From Arctic95D-9 sp035967665 (lineage in GTDB: Bacteria; Verrucomicrobiota; Verrucomicrobiia; Verrucomicrobiales; DEV007), in assembly GCA_035967665.1 (NCBI GenBank), contig JAYWLB010000107.1, positions 72,201-136,200 of the forward strand: a stretch of 64,000 bases of DNA. The letters run 5' to 3'. The notes beneath the pieces were generated by a model that had not been told where the DNA came from, did no database searches, and saw only the letters and a list, made by a program, of their open reading frames with translations. Shown here one piece after another: positions 17,673-26,732 of this stretch. Numbering within the stretch: the first letter of the stretch is position 1; each line of letters begins with the position of its first letter. Made by a program: the position numbers and the translations under genes.

Positions 17673-18563
17673 ATGAAGGAATCCAGCATTCTACGAACCC
17701 TCCTCATTCTCGGTCGAATCTCCAACCTCCCCACGATTTGGACCAATGTCGCGGTCGGTTGGTTTCTCTCAGGCGGTGTCTGGAACCTCGAATTCCTCTG
17801 GATTCTCGCAGGCATGAGCCTTCTCTACCTCGCCGGCATGACCCTGAATGATGCCTTCGACGCAGGCTGGGACAGGAAAAACGCACCGGATCGCCCCATC
17901 GCGGCAGGTCATATTTCAGTCACCGCGGTCTGGGCGGTAGGTTCCATCCAGATGATTGCGGGGGCCGCGCTGCTCTTTCTTTTCACGGGCGTGCACCCCT
18001 TCCTCATCGGTGGGTTGATCTTTGCAATCCTTCTCTATAACTGGCTCCACAAACGCTGGGCGGGTTCAGTCATCATCATGGGAATCTGCCGCTCCCTCGT
18101 CTACCTCGGGGCCGGCAGTGCGGTGGTATCCAACACAGCGGGGATCGAATTGCCCGAGCCGGTCTACATCGTCGCCTTCGGAGTCATTCTCTACATCGCC
18201 GGGCTGACTCTGGCGGCTCGATCCGAGCATCTTAAAACGCCACGGGGACTTCCTTTCGGGACCCGTATCATGCTGATGCTCCCGGTTTTATTCCCTCTTT
18301 TCGGCTCCCGCCTCCCCGCCCCCGAGACAAATCCCGTCAAGATCGCGCTCATCGTGGTCGGGGTTTTCGGTGTCTGGTCCTGGCTCGTCATCATGCTGAA
18401 AGCACTCCACGAGAAAGTGCCCAAAGGAATCGCCTACGCGATCGCCGGAATTGCTTTCTACGATGCCGCCATTGTCGCGTTCGCGAACTGGCAGGCTGCC
18501 GTTGCCTCTCTCGCCTGCTTCGGACTCACTCTGATTGCTCAGCGTTTTATTCCGGCAACCTAA
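17673..18563 (+). CDS. UbiA-superfamily prenyltransferase
   Basis: A 296-residue membrane protein of about nine helices. The open frame reads upstream through the tRNA-Gln gene, so the ATG at 17673 is the real start. NDAFDAGWD (residues 59-67) is the first Asp-rich motif, NDxxDxxxD, which binds Mg and the prenyl diphosphate. RPIAAGHIS follows as usual. The second DxxxD motif normally seen in the sixth to seventh helix loop is not evident; RSEHLKTPRGLPFG lies there instead. It could act in quinone, haem, chlorophyll-like or other lipid synthesis; neighbours give no pathway. The call to superfamily is firm, the substrate is unknown. Confidence 0.82.
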   Translation: MKESSILRTLLILGRISNLPTIWTNVAVGWFLSGGVWNLEFLWILAGMSLLYLAGMTLNDAFDAGWDRKNAPDRPIAAGHISVTAVWAVGSIQMIAGAALLFLFTGVHPFLIGGLIFAILLYNWLHKRWAGSVIIMGICRSLVYLGAGSAVVSNTAGIELPEPVYIVAFGVILYIAGLTLAARSEHLKTPRGLPFGTRIMLMLPVLFPLFGSRLPAPETNPVKIALIVVGVFGVWSWLVIMLKALHEKVPKGIAYAIAGIAFYDAAIVAFANWQAAVASLACFGLTLIAQRFIPAT

Positions 18564-18572
18564 CCTGACCTC

Positions 18573-18602
18573 AATTCCGACCACGAAAATCTGGACGGAA
18601 TT
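18573..18602 (+). terminator. Weak hairpin between the UbiA and ACT-protein genes
   Basis: AATTCCG (18573-18579) and CGGAATT (18596-18602) form a 7-bp stem with a 16-base loop and a trailing TTTC, ten bases after the UbiA stop. Marginal as a terminator. Confidence 0.25.
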
Positions 18603-18626
18603 TCGGGGCTCCGTTAAGCTGCCTCT

Positions 18627-19142
18627 ATGCACGTCATCGTCTCTATCATTGGTCCTGATCGAAAAGGACTCGTCGAAAACCTTGCCTCAGTGATTCGCCA
18701 TGCGTCGGGAAACTGGGAAGGCAGCCGGATGATTCGACTGGCAGGACAGTTTTCAGGAATGGTCCAGGTTTCGCTCCCGCCCGAATCACTCGGTGAACTG
18801 GAGTCAGCCCTTTCCACGCTCGAGGAAGTCGGTTTAAAAACATCCGTGGTGCGGGCCAATGAAACGGCGGACCTGATGAATGAGCCCATGAGGACGATTC
18901 TCCTCGAAGTCGTGGGCAGTGATCGACAGGGCATTGTCAGCGAAATTTCAAAAACACTCGCCGCTCAGGGAGCCAGCATCGTGGAACTCGCTACCGACTG
19001 CACCGATGCCCCCATGTCAGGTGAACGCCTTTTCAAAACACACGCCCGTATCGAAATTCCAGAGGACGCCGATGTGGAAGCCCTCTGCAATCTCGTGGAA
19101 TCGATTTCCGACGACCTCATGGTCGATCTGAACGTCGAATGA
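18627..19142 (+). CDS. Tandem ACT-domain regulatory protein (GcvR-like)
   Basis: A 171-residue cytoplasmic protein made of two ACT domains: residues 1-80 (VIVSIIGPDRKGLVENLA) and about 90-171 (ILLEVVGSDRQGIVSEISKTLAAQGASI). This layout matches the glycine cleavage repressor GcvR and its relatives, which bind amino acids and regulate partners by protein contact. No glycine cleavage genes are near, so the target is unknown. It is convergent with the YhaM-like gene with a 14-base gap. Confidence 0.85.
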   Translation: MHVIVSIIGPDRKGLVENLASVIRHASGNWEGSRMIRLAGQFSGMVQVSLPPESLGELESALSTLEEVGLKTSVVRANETADLMNEPMRTILLEVVGSDRQGIVSEISKTLAAQGASIVELATDCTDAPMSGERLFKTHARIEIPEDADVEALCNLVESISDDLMVDLNVE

Positions 19143-19156
19143 CCTACCCGGGCCGG

Positions 19157-20392
19157 CTAAAAAGGATCGGGCCTCTCCCCGTCATCTTCAACCGGCAGCG
19201 GGATGGGTAAACCGTCACCGGCAACCGAAAGCGATTCAGGCGCTTCTTCAGGAATCTCCGGAACCGGTTCAGAAGCAGGTTCCGACTCGGCTTTGACCTC
19301 CTCAACCGGTGGCTCGACAGGCGCGGGCGCGAGCTCAGGCTCAGGCGCCGGTGAAACAGGTGCCACCACCTTGGCAAGCGGAGCAATAAGCCGTCCCGGC
19401 AACGGCCGCACGCGGTCATAGACGTTCTTCCCGAGCTCTCCTGCGACCTGATAGCCACGCTCAAACATTTCCATTTTCGCGTCGAGATTATCAATGTAGT
19501 GCAGCGCCTGCGCTTCCGGCGTTTTCGGCACCACCGGAGAACCGAATTCAAGCTCTCCATGATGCGAGACAATGAGGTGGAGCAAGTGGAGACGCACGCG
19601 ATCTGAATCCGGCTCGAGGGTTTCCCAGCTCGCGCTATCAGGGCTGTTCCCCACGAATTCCCGCCAGAGTTTGTTCACAATCTCCATCCCGAGCGGGATA
19701 TGACCGATCAATTCACTCACCTCCGTGTATGGCATCGAAAACCCTTTAGCGGTGTAGGCATTTTCCCAGAGCTTACCAACGTCATGGAAAAGCACCCCCG
19801 TCACGAGAAGATCCCGGTTCAGCATCGGATAAGCCTCACAGATCTGGACGGCACTGCGCATCATTTGAGAAACGTGTTCAACGAGCCCGCCACGTCTTGC
19901 ATGATGATAATTCCGCGCCGCTGCGGTGCGCTTGAACCGCTCTGCATAGCGGTTCAGAAAAGAACGACACAAGAGGCCGAGCCGGGGATCTGCGATATTT
20001 GCGACCGCCTCCTCGATGAAGGCAAAATCTGCGGCCTGTTTCTCCCGAAGTTCCGCGGAACCCGCGAGAACGCCGGCCGTTTCCTCCTCACTGAGAGCTC
20101 GGGCGGTCCAGGTTTTCCCATCAACGGAACGGCCATCATTGGCGAGTCCGAATTCTCCTGACACCTCGTAAAACATACGCGCCTGCAACTGAGGGCAGGT
20201 TTCAAACATCGGCGCGTTGTTCCAGACGCGAAGGACGAGGCTCTCCTCGGCATCCGAGAAAGTCAGCTCGTAAAAGGGATTTCCCGTCTTCGTCGTTTTC
20301 TTCAGAGAACGCTCGAGCTGAGCGTGATACCGCACCATTTCGGCGACAGGCCCGGCCTGCTGTTTCAGCTCGCGAATCGTGATGATTTCCAT
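19157..20392 (-). CDS. YhaM-like OB-fold/HD-domain 3'-5' exoribonuclease
   Basis: A 411-residue protein. The N-terminal OB-fold (about residues 1-110; FYELTFSDAEESLVLRVWNN) would bind nucleic acid. The HD domain (about 150-330) has NYHHARRGGLVEHV, VTGVLFHDVGKLWE and SHHGELEFGSPV, which supply the metal-binding His and Asp residues, and LHYIDNLDAKME. This order is typical of YhaM/CBF1-type exonucleases. The last about 70 residues are a low-complexity Pro/Glu/Ala-rich tail not found in the Firmicute protein and possibly an interaction tail. It probably trims RNA ends in the cytoplasm. Confidence 0.85.
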   Translation of the reverse strand: MEIITIRELKQQAGPVAEMVRYHAQLERSLKKTTKTGNPFYELTFSDAEESLVLRVWNNAPMFETCPQLQARMFYEVSGEFGLANDGRSVDGKTWTARALSEEETAGVLAGSAELREKQAADFAFIEEAVANIADPRLGLLCRSFLNRYAERFKRTAAARNYHHARRGGLVEHVSQMMRSAVQICEAYPMLNRDLLVTGVLFHDVGKLWENAYTAKGFSMPYTEVSELIGHIPLGMEIVNKLWREFVGNSPDSASWETLEPDSDRVRLHLLHLIVSHHGELEFGSPVVPKTPEAQALHYIDNLDAKMEMFERGYQVAGELGKNVYDRVRPLPGRLIAPLAKVVAPVSPAPEPELAPAPVEPPVEEVKAESEPASEPVPEIPEEAPESLSVAGDGLPIPLPVEDDGERPDPF

Positions 20393-20445
20393 GTCACCAC
20401 GCTAGCGCGATGGCCTCTTCGTCGCGAGAAAAAGTTAGAGCAGTT

Positions 20446-21462
20446 TCAACTCCAGGAGCGAAGTCCCAGATACTGCCAGAGTTCGTCACTCTTGATGAAG
20501 AGGTAGACGAGGTAGTTGGAAAGCACCAGCGATCCTGAGATTGCGGCGGGAGAAAGCGAACCTTCAACCGCAAAAACCCACGCCAACATCGAACTGACAC
20601 AAAAAGCGCCCGAGAGGAAAAGGCCTCTTTTCCGCCTCGAATCATTCGGCAGAAAAGAAAGACGACCGGAAAGCAGAAACCCCAGTCCGGCACAAAGCGC
20701 TACGACCACAAAAGGCAGTGACGACCACCCCGCGAAAAGGGACAAAGCCCCCACGAAAAGCGGAATGGCCATGAAATCCGCGACTGAGGCAAAACGCCCC
20801 GCTCTGACCCACTCACGCCGCAGTCGAAGCAACCCGAGACTGATCACCGCGCCGCAGGCAATGCTCGCAAGTGGCAACATCAACGACTGATGACTGAATC
20901 CGCGATAGACATACTGATGAGCCCCTACCATGAGCACCATGAGGGCGAGGAAGATCATATTAAAACCGAGCGTGACCCGGAATGATTTTTCGCGGCTGAG
21001 ACGCCTCCAGGAAAAATTTCGGCGGCGGAGGAGGCGATTTCCTCCACTCGCAGTTCGCTGCGAAGTCGAATCGACCCGCTTGCTGAAAAAAATGGCGCTT
21101 CCGGCATACAATTCACTGAGCCGCTCACGATCCACCATTGATTCGCGGGAGTCGGGAAACTGAACACGAACCTGATCGACCTCACAGGATTCCTTGAGTA
21201 TCACAAATCTCTTACCTCCTTCGAGCTCCAGAATCGCGGGAAGTCCTCCCTTGGGAATGTCGTCGAATTTGACACGACGCCGCGTCGCCCGGAGATGATT
21301 GGCAGTGGCACCTTTCCCCCAGGGAATCTTCGTGCCACTCTTCTCCATTCCCTCAAATTCAGCGACCCCGCTTCGACTGACGACACCATGATGGCGGCCA
21401 ATCAGGGAAAGGGCGCGAGCAGACTCAGGGGTTACAGGTTCAAGGAAAGCATTCATATTCAA
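20446..21462 (-). CDS. Pseudo-C39 peptidase-like domain fused to a membrane domain
   Basis: I do not recognise this 338-residue protein as a named family. Residues about 10-128 read like the C39-like N-terminal domain of type I secretion ABC exporters (ATANHLRATRRRVKFDD, GGLPAILELEGGKRFVILKE, RERLSELYAGSAIFF). The catalytic Cys region is absent and the usual His of HFVVL is Arg (KRFVIL), so it cannot be a peptidase. Residues about 155-338 hold some five or six hydrophobic helices; no ATPase domain follows. It may bind a peptide or secretion partner at the inner membrane. It is divergent from the large ABC transporter gene across an AT-rich gap. Confidence 0.6.
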   Translation of the reverse strand: MNMNAFLEPVTPESARALSLIGRHHGVVSRSGVAEFEGMEKSGTKIPWGKGATANHLRATRRRVKFDDIPKGGLPAILELEGGKRFVILKESCEVDQVRVQFPDSRESMVDRERLSELYAGSAIFFSKRVDSTSQRTASGGNRLLRRRNFSWRRLSREKSFRVTLGFNMIFLALMVLMVGAHQYVYRGFSHQSLMLPLASIACGAVISLGLLRLRREWVRAGRFASVADFMAIPLFVGALSLFAGWSSLPFVVVALCAGLGFLLSGRLSFLPNDSRRKRGLFLSGAFCVSSMLAWVFAVEGSLSPAAISGSLVLSNYLVYLFIKSDELWQYLGLRSWS

Positions 21463-21646
21463 GGCTTGGATATAAATATAATAACTATAATTTTTATAAT
21501 TAAAAGGAGAATTTTAAGATTTCCTTACTAAAATCCTCATTTTTGATCATTTTGTGTTTACTCAGTCCCGTCGCATCGTGAGTTTCTTTGCTCTCTGAAG
21601 ATGGTATAAGTTCCCCGTCTCTCTGTGCAGCGTCATTCCACCCGGT
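21463..21646. promoter_or_regulatory. AT-rich divergent promoter region
   Basis: About 184 bases between divergent genes. The first 80 (21465-21545) are strikingly AT-rich in an otherwise GC-rich window, with runs such as TATAAATATAATAACTATAA. This suggests UP-like or nucleoid-protein-bound promoter DNA for the pseudo-C39 gene and perhaps for the ABC transporter. Confidence 0.5.
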
Positions 21647-24600
21647 ATGTCAAAACCATCCACCACCACACGCGAATCCCTCTCCGATCGAGCCGGCCGG
21701 AGCGCCAAGTCCCGTGCCGATTCGGGCCTCACCCGCGGACGCAACCATTTCTGGAACCGGTTTCACCGCTCTTTTTTCAAGAGCGAAACCCCTCGCACCG
21801 AGGAATCGATGCTGCCAATGCTCATCGAAGTGTTCGCCGGATTCACCAAGCTCGACGGGCAGGTCATGGAGGCGGAGATCGACTCCATTCTCGGATTCCT
21901 TCGCTACGACTTTCCCGAAACTGTCTACACCGAGCTGAAGCAACTTTTCATGAAGTCGCTGAGGCGGCGCCAGGACCTCGAAGCGATCGCCGGCGATCTC
22001 GCGGGCACCCTGCCGCTGGAGGATAAAATTTTACTCGGCGTGCAGCTTTACGTGCTTATCAGCCGGGCCGGACTGCCGAAGGAAAACCTCATCACTTTCT
22101 ACCAGTTCATGACGACGCTCGGCGTCGCATCCGAGGCGATCAACATTGTCTACCAGCTCAACACCAGCGAGCTCTCCCAACTGGAAAAAACAGGCTCAAC
22201 CCTCGCCACCGAAAATACCGGCAACGACGACTCGCACCGACTCGAGTCACTGGTCCTCTCGACCGAGGAGCCGGCCGACGTTTCTATCATCGCGGACGAC
22301 GGCGAGCATTCGGTCGTCGCGTTCCGGTTTCAGAATCTGGTTCTCATCAAAAACCTCGGGCCCGACCCTATTCTGGCACGGGGAAGACAGGTCAACGCCG
22401 GTGATTTCTGCCGCATCTACGAAGGGCAGCGCATCGTTGTCGGCGAGGAAAACCTCAGCTTCGAGAATCTCGTCTTTTACTTCAACAGCAAGAAAAACGT
22501 CTCCACCGTTCAGCTCTATCTCTCCAAGGACAACAACGGCACCCAGTTCATTGAGAAGACGAAAACGAAGCAGAGCTACATGCGGGTCACCTTCGGTCTA
22601 CGAATCAAGGTGGAAGTGATCAATCACTCCGACGCCGTGATCGGCGATCGCGCCCTCGCAAAGGGCGATGAATTCGAAGTTTCCGCCCGCGACCGCCTCG
22701 ATTTCCCCGATCACACCGAGATTTCCTTCGACGACCTGAGGCGCAAAGCCCGCGAACTGGGAGGCCGTTTCACCCTGCCGCCCAACCGGACCGCCTACCT
22801 CGTTTCCAACGATCCCGCGCAGCTTTCACCGGGAGATATCCTCCTCACCCCGGGCAACCCCGGAAACATCCTCCTGAGCATTAAGTGCGATTACACTACC
22901 AAAACGGGCACCCTCGAGATTCTCGAATCCGAACGCCCCGTGGCGGTGGAAGGCGAACGCGTCCGCGGAACCGCCCCGCTCAAAGACGGCAGTGTCATCT
23001 CACTCGGAGGCGGCCAGTTCCTGCGCTGCCACTTCTCCGAAGGCATCATCGAAGAGGAACGCAACGTCATCAACACGCTCAAACTGCGTGACGTAAGCCA
23101 CTCCTACGACCGGAAGATCTCCGCTCTCGACGGCATTTCGTTCTCGATCCAGCGGGGCGAAATGGTCTGCGTGATGGGCCCCAGCGGCTGCGGAAAAAGC
23201 ACCCTCCTCAAAGCCGTCGGCGGACAGCTCAAACCGCGCAGCGGACGCATCGACCTGAACGGCGTCGACCTCTACACCGCGCACGACGATCTCAAATCCT
23301 ACATCGCCCTGATTCCCCAGGACGAAACCTTCGATCCCCTCCTCACCGTTGAGGAAAACCTCGATACCGCCGCAGCGATCCGTGCCCCGCACTTCCCCAT
23401 CGCGGAGCGCCGGCGCCGCGTTGACTCCAAACTCATCGAACTGGGACTCAACGAAATCCGCCACCGCCTCGCCGGAGATCACGAAACGAAAAGTCTCAGC
23501 GGTGGTCAGCGCCGTCGCCTCAACGCCGGGATGGATATGATCGGTATCGCCGACATCTACCTTTTCGACGAGCCGACCTCAGGCCTTTCCTCGAAAGACT
23601 CCGAGCACGTGCTCGAAACGATTCGCGGGCTGACACACAACAAAATCACCCTCGTTTCGATCCACCAGCCGAGCAGTCGACTTTTCCAAATGTTCGACAA
23701 GGCGATCCTGCTCGACAACGGAGGCAAGCTCGCCTTCTTCGGGACGCCGACCCAGATGCTGGAGTATTTCCAGGAAGCCCAGGCTCAGGAAGGTATTTTC
23801 ACGAACCCCATCTCACCGGACGCCGACCTCGAAAGCAATCTGGCGATGACGCCCGACTTCATCTTCGACGTTCTCGAGACCCCGCTCCGCGACCTCGGGG
23901 GTGACGTCATTTTCGAACGCGATGCACGGGACAATTTGATCCCCGCACGGCGCTTCAACGCCTCTTTCTGGTCCGACCGCTTTCAAACCCACCGTCTCCT
24001 CGAAGAGGTTAATGTCAGGGAAATCGCGACCGAGAGTTCCCAGACCGCGAGCATCCAGAAAACGCCCCAGGTAGCACCGCGGAAACTCCGCCACGACTGG
24101 GTTCGATTCGCAAACCAGTTCAAGCGGGCCTTTTTCAGCAAACTCCGGAACCGGGCCAACCTCGCCACGACCCTCCTCGAAGCCCCCGCCCTCGCGATCC
24201 TCATCGGTATGGTGATGCGCTACTCCGAAACGGGGACCTACAGCTACGCGAACGCTTTCCACATCCCGACCTACCTCTTCCTCGGACTCGTCACGGCCCT
24301 CTTCCTCGGGATGACCAATTCCGCCGAGGAGATCATCCGCGACCGCAATCTCCTCATGCGGGAGCGCCATCACGGATTCCGCATCACCGGCTACATCATC
24401 GGAAAATACCTCTCGCTTGGTTTTTTCGCCCTCATCCAGTGCGTCATCTACCTCCTCATCGGAGATGCCATCCTCGGGATCCGCTCGATGTTTTTTCCCA
24501 ACCTCCTCTGGATGTTCTCGACCTCCTTTGTCGGCGTCGCCGCCGGGCTTTTCGTTTCCAGCATCGTAAAGAGCCCCAAAACAGCGGTGAACATTATCCC

Positions 24601-25342
24601 CCTGATTCTCATCCCGAACATCATTCTCGGCGGAGCGCTCATTAAGTACGACGAGATGAACCGCAGCCTCGATATTATCCAGAATATCCGACAGTGGTTC
24701 GCGACCGAAGAAGAGGAGGAACAGGCAAGCCGACTCAAAGTCCCTGCGATCTGCCACCTCATGCCGCTTCGCTGGAGCTACGAATCGATCATCATCGCCC
24801 ACGCCGATCAGAACCCCGCGAGCCGACTGACCCGCTACATCGAATCCGAGATCCAGAGTTTCAGCGAGATCCCGCTCGATCAAAAGCTCACCTCGGAACA
24901 GAAAGACCGACTTTACCAGTTCAAGCAGGCTCTGGCCGTGATTCACGGTCTCGAAGGCGAGACCCCGCGTGATGTGAGCAAACAACTCGAAGACATCCGC
25001 ACCGCGCTCGGACAGGGAACCTTCGATCCCGAACCTTACTACGATGAATCAGAGGACGAAAAAGTCACCTATTCCGCAAAAGACCTTTACCTGAACGACA
25101 AAGTTCAGGACCTCTTCAATCGCGCCGAGGTCGAAAGGCAGGATTACCGGAAAGTCGACAACCCGCCGAACGTCTTTTTCGGACGCGAACGGCAGTTCCG
25201 TTTCCCCGCCGGATCCGAGAAGCCGCTTTTCCAAATCACCGTCGACACCTTGAAATTGAACATCACCGCAATGTTTGTCTTCGTCATCGGAGCCTTCATC
25301 GCCCTGAGAGCCAGCCTCAAGAAGCAATTGAGCAAGGTGTGA
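21647..25342 (+). CDS. Large ABCG-type ABC transporter with TerB-like and regulatory N-terminal domains
   Basis: A 1231-residue half-transporter fusion. Residues about 50-165 resemble the TerB/DjlA helical fold (VFAGFTKLDGQVMEAEIDSI, LPLEDKILLGVQLYVLI). About 200-465 form beta-rich domains, the last with FHA-like features. The nucleotide-binding domain runs from about 477 to 710: Walker A GPSGCGKST (511-519), signature LSGGQRRR (617), Walker B YLFDEPTSGL (638) and switch SIHQPS. The order ATPase then permease is that of ABCG/White proteins. The ABC-2 permease follows (about 820-1010), with a 200-residue charged insertion and a final helix at about 1205-1225. Substrate is unknown; lipid or hydrophobic export is typical for ABCG-like proteins. 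Confidence 0.88.
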   Translation: MSKPSTTTRESLSDRAGRSAKSRADSGLTRGRNHFWNRFHRSFFKSETPRTEESMLPMLIEVFAGFTKLDGQVMEAEIDSILGFLRYDFPETVYTELKQLFMKSLRRRQDLEAIAGDLAGTLPLEDKILLGVQLYVLISRAGLPKENLITFYQFMTTLGVASEAINIVYQLNTSELSQLEKTGSTLATENTGNDDSHRLESLVLSTEEPADVSIIADDGEHSVVAFRFQNLVLIKNLGPDPILARGRQVNAGDFCRIYEGQRIVVGEENLSFENLVFYFNSKKNVSTVQLYLSKDNNGTQFIEKTKTKQSYMRVTFGLRIKVEVINHSDAVIGDRALAKGDEFEVSARDRLDFPDHTEISFDDLRRKARELGGRFTLPPNRTAYLVSNDPAQLSPGDILLTPGNPGNILLSIKCDYTTKTGTLEILESERPVAVEGERVRGTAPLKDGSVISLGGGQFLRCHFSEGIIEEERNVINTLKLRDVSHSYDRKISALDGISFSIQRGEMVCVMGPSGCGKSTLLKAVGGQLKPRSGRIDLNGVDLYTAHDDLKSYIALIPQDETFDPLLTVEENLDTAAAIRAPHFPIAERRRRVDSKLIELGLNEIRHRLAGDHETKSLSGGQRRRLNAGMDMIGIADIYLFDEPTSGLSSKDSEHVLETIRGLTHNKITLVSIHQPSSRLFQMFDKAILLDNGGKLAFFGTPTQMLEYFQEAQAQEGIFTNPISPDADLESNLAMTPDFIFDVLETPLRDLGGDVIFERDARDNLIPARRFNASFWSDRFQTHRLLEEVNVREIATESSQTASIQKTPQVAPRKLRHDWVRFANQFKRAFFSKLRNRANLATTLLEAPALAILIGMVMRYSETGTYSYANAFHIPTYLFLGLVTALFLGMTNSAEEIIRDRNLLMRERHHGFRITGYIIGKYLSLGFFALIQCVIYLLIGDAILGIRSMFFPNLLWMFSTSFVGVAAGLFVSSIVKSPKTAVNIIPLILIPNIILGGALIKYDEMNRSLDIIQNIRQWFATEEEEEQASRLKVPAICHLMPLRWSYESIIIAHADQNPASRLTRYIESEIQSFSEIPLDQKLTSEQKDRLYQFKQALAVIHGLEGETPRDVSKQLEDIRTALGQGTFDPEPYYDESEDEKVTYSAKDLYLNDKVQDLFNRAEVERQDYRKVDNPPNVFFGRERQFRFPAGSEKPLFQITVDTLKLNITAMFVFVIGAFIALRASLKKQLSKV

Positions 25343-25419
25343 TCAATCAACGAATCTGGGTTGAAAACCCGCTCTAATCAGCGATAATCACCCCCGCCTT
25401 ATAACCAAGGCAAAAACAA

Positions 25420-25493
25420 GTGCCCATAGCTCAGCTGGATAGAGCACCGGATTTCTAATCCGGCGGTCGTTGGTTCGAATCCAACTGGGCATG
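25420..25493 (+). tRNA. tRNA-Arg (anticodon UCU)
   Basis: The acceptor stem GTGCCCA pairs with TGGGCAT (first pair G-U) and the discriminator is G. The anticodon stem CCGGA/TCCGG encloses TTTCTAA with anticodon TCT. The T arm GTTGG-TTCGAAT-CCAAC is perfect. CCA is not encoded; TTTTTG follows at once and may aid termination. Confidence 0.95.
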
Positions 25494-25568
25494 TTTTTGT
25501 CGGGATAGAGAGCGAAAAAGTAGCACGGTCCGGCGCAGTTCATGCCCCACCCCTCTCCCGATGCCCGC

Positions 25569-26732
25569 TCATTGAACCCGCAGGGATTCCGACTGGAAAG
25601 CCAGGTCGAAGACGGAAGCAGCGGCGCCAAGAAGGCAGGCGCGCCCCGGAGGGATACCGCAGGTCACGGGGATAAAATCATCGTTGCTCCATCCTAATAT
25701 CCGCTGCAGCCCGGAACGGAAAATGGAAGGAACGACTTTGGCGAGCTCCGGCTCATCTGAAACGACAATGAGCGAGGTCGGATCGGACAGTGCGACAATC
25801 GTTCCCACTTTCCCTACGAGCGGTTCGAGGGCCTTCTCCAACTGAGAGCGAACGCGTTTGTCACCCTTGGCGATCGCACCGATCTCCCCCAGCGAGTATG
25901 AAGCGAGCGCGGGACTCCCCTTCACGAGACTTTGGCGCAATCCCTCCTCTCCGCAGTATGTCTGAAGGCAGTCCACTTTTCCGCAGGAACACTTTCGCCC
26001 TTCGTTTCCCGCGGGGAGACAGCCGATCTCCCCGGCGGCAAAATGTTGCCCCCTTACCGGCTTGCCGCCGCTCATCTGCGCACACCCGACCCCCTGCCCG
26101 AGGGCGATGTAGATGGAATCGGCCGGATTCGCTTCGAGTTCCTGAAACCAGTGATTGGCAATGAGCCCTGCCATGGCATCATTCTCGATCGCGATTCCGG
26201 GGGCTGATTGAGGCAATGCTTCGGTGAGGTTCCCGACGAGGGCCACCTCGCGCCAGTCTCCGAGGTTCACTGCTGAAAGGCAGCGGCCCTTATCGACATC
26301 GACAATCCCCGGAATACTGATGCCGATTCCCACGTAGGCGTCATCGGAGCGCAGCGCTTCGCAGATCAATTCCGCAATGAGAGGAAGGATCGCTTCCGGG
26401 CGCGTTCTCCGTCCTGTCTTTCGAGTCCATCGCTGATTGATATTGCCACAGTGATCGACCGAAACGGCGGTGATCTCAGAGGGGGAAAGCTGCACCGCGA
26501 GTGCTTTCCAGAACGAATCGGAAAGCCTGACTTCGGAGCGGTAGAAGCCGGGTTGGAGTTCTTCGAGTGCCCCCCGATCCACCAACTCGCGGCAAATATG
26601 GGTCACGCTGGCTTTTCGGATATCGCAAAGATCGCTGATACGGGAACGGCTCAGCGCCCCGTGTTCGCGAATGCACCGGAGAATTGCGGCCTGATTCGCA
26701 AGCCGCTTCCGGGTCTGTTCGGAGACACTCAC
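25569..26732 (-). CDS. ROK-family transcriptional repressor (NagC/XylR type)
   Basis: A 387-residue repressor. The N-terminal winged helix (residues about 8-65; NQAAILRCIREHGALSRSRISDL) binds DNA. The ROK sugar-binding domain contains GIGISIPGIVDVDKG, IENDAMAG, and the zinc motif CSCGKVDCLQTYC with Glu lost from the usual CLE. Its ATG overlaps the nagB stop (ATGA), so it is translated with nagB. An amino-sugar phosphate or related sugar is the likely effector, inferred from this coupling. The perfect palindrome upstream of nagB is its probable operator, which would make it autoregulated. Confidence 0.87.
   Translation of the reverse strand: MSVSEQTRKRLANQAAILRCIREHGALSRSRISDLCDIRKASVTHICRELVDRGALEELQPGFYRSEVRLSDSFWKALAVQLSPSEITAVSVDHCGNINQRWTRKTGRRTRPEAILPLIAELICEALRSDDAYVGIGISIPGIVDVDKGRCLSAVNLGDWREVALVGNLTEALPQSAPGIAIENDAMAGLIANHWFQELEANPADSIYIALGQGVGCAQMSGGKPVRGQHFAAGEIGCLPAGNEGRKCSCGKVDCLQTYCGEEGLRQSLVKGSPALASYSLGEIGAIAKGDKRVRSQLEKALEPLVGKVGTIVALSDPTSLIVVSDEPELAKVVPSIFRSGLQRILGWSNDDFIPVTCGIPPGRACLLGAAASVFDLAFQSESLRVQ

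Noticed and set aside
23813..24985. A 390-residue open frame antisense to the ABC transporter
   Set aside because: Its composition mirrors the codon bias of the sense gene; no domain is visible.
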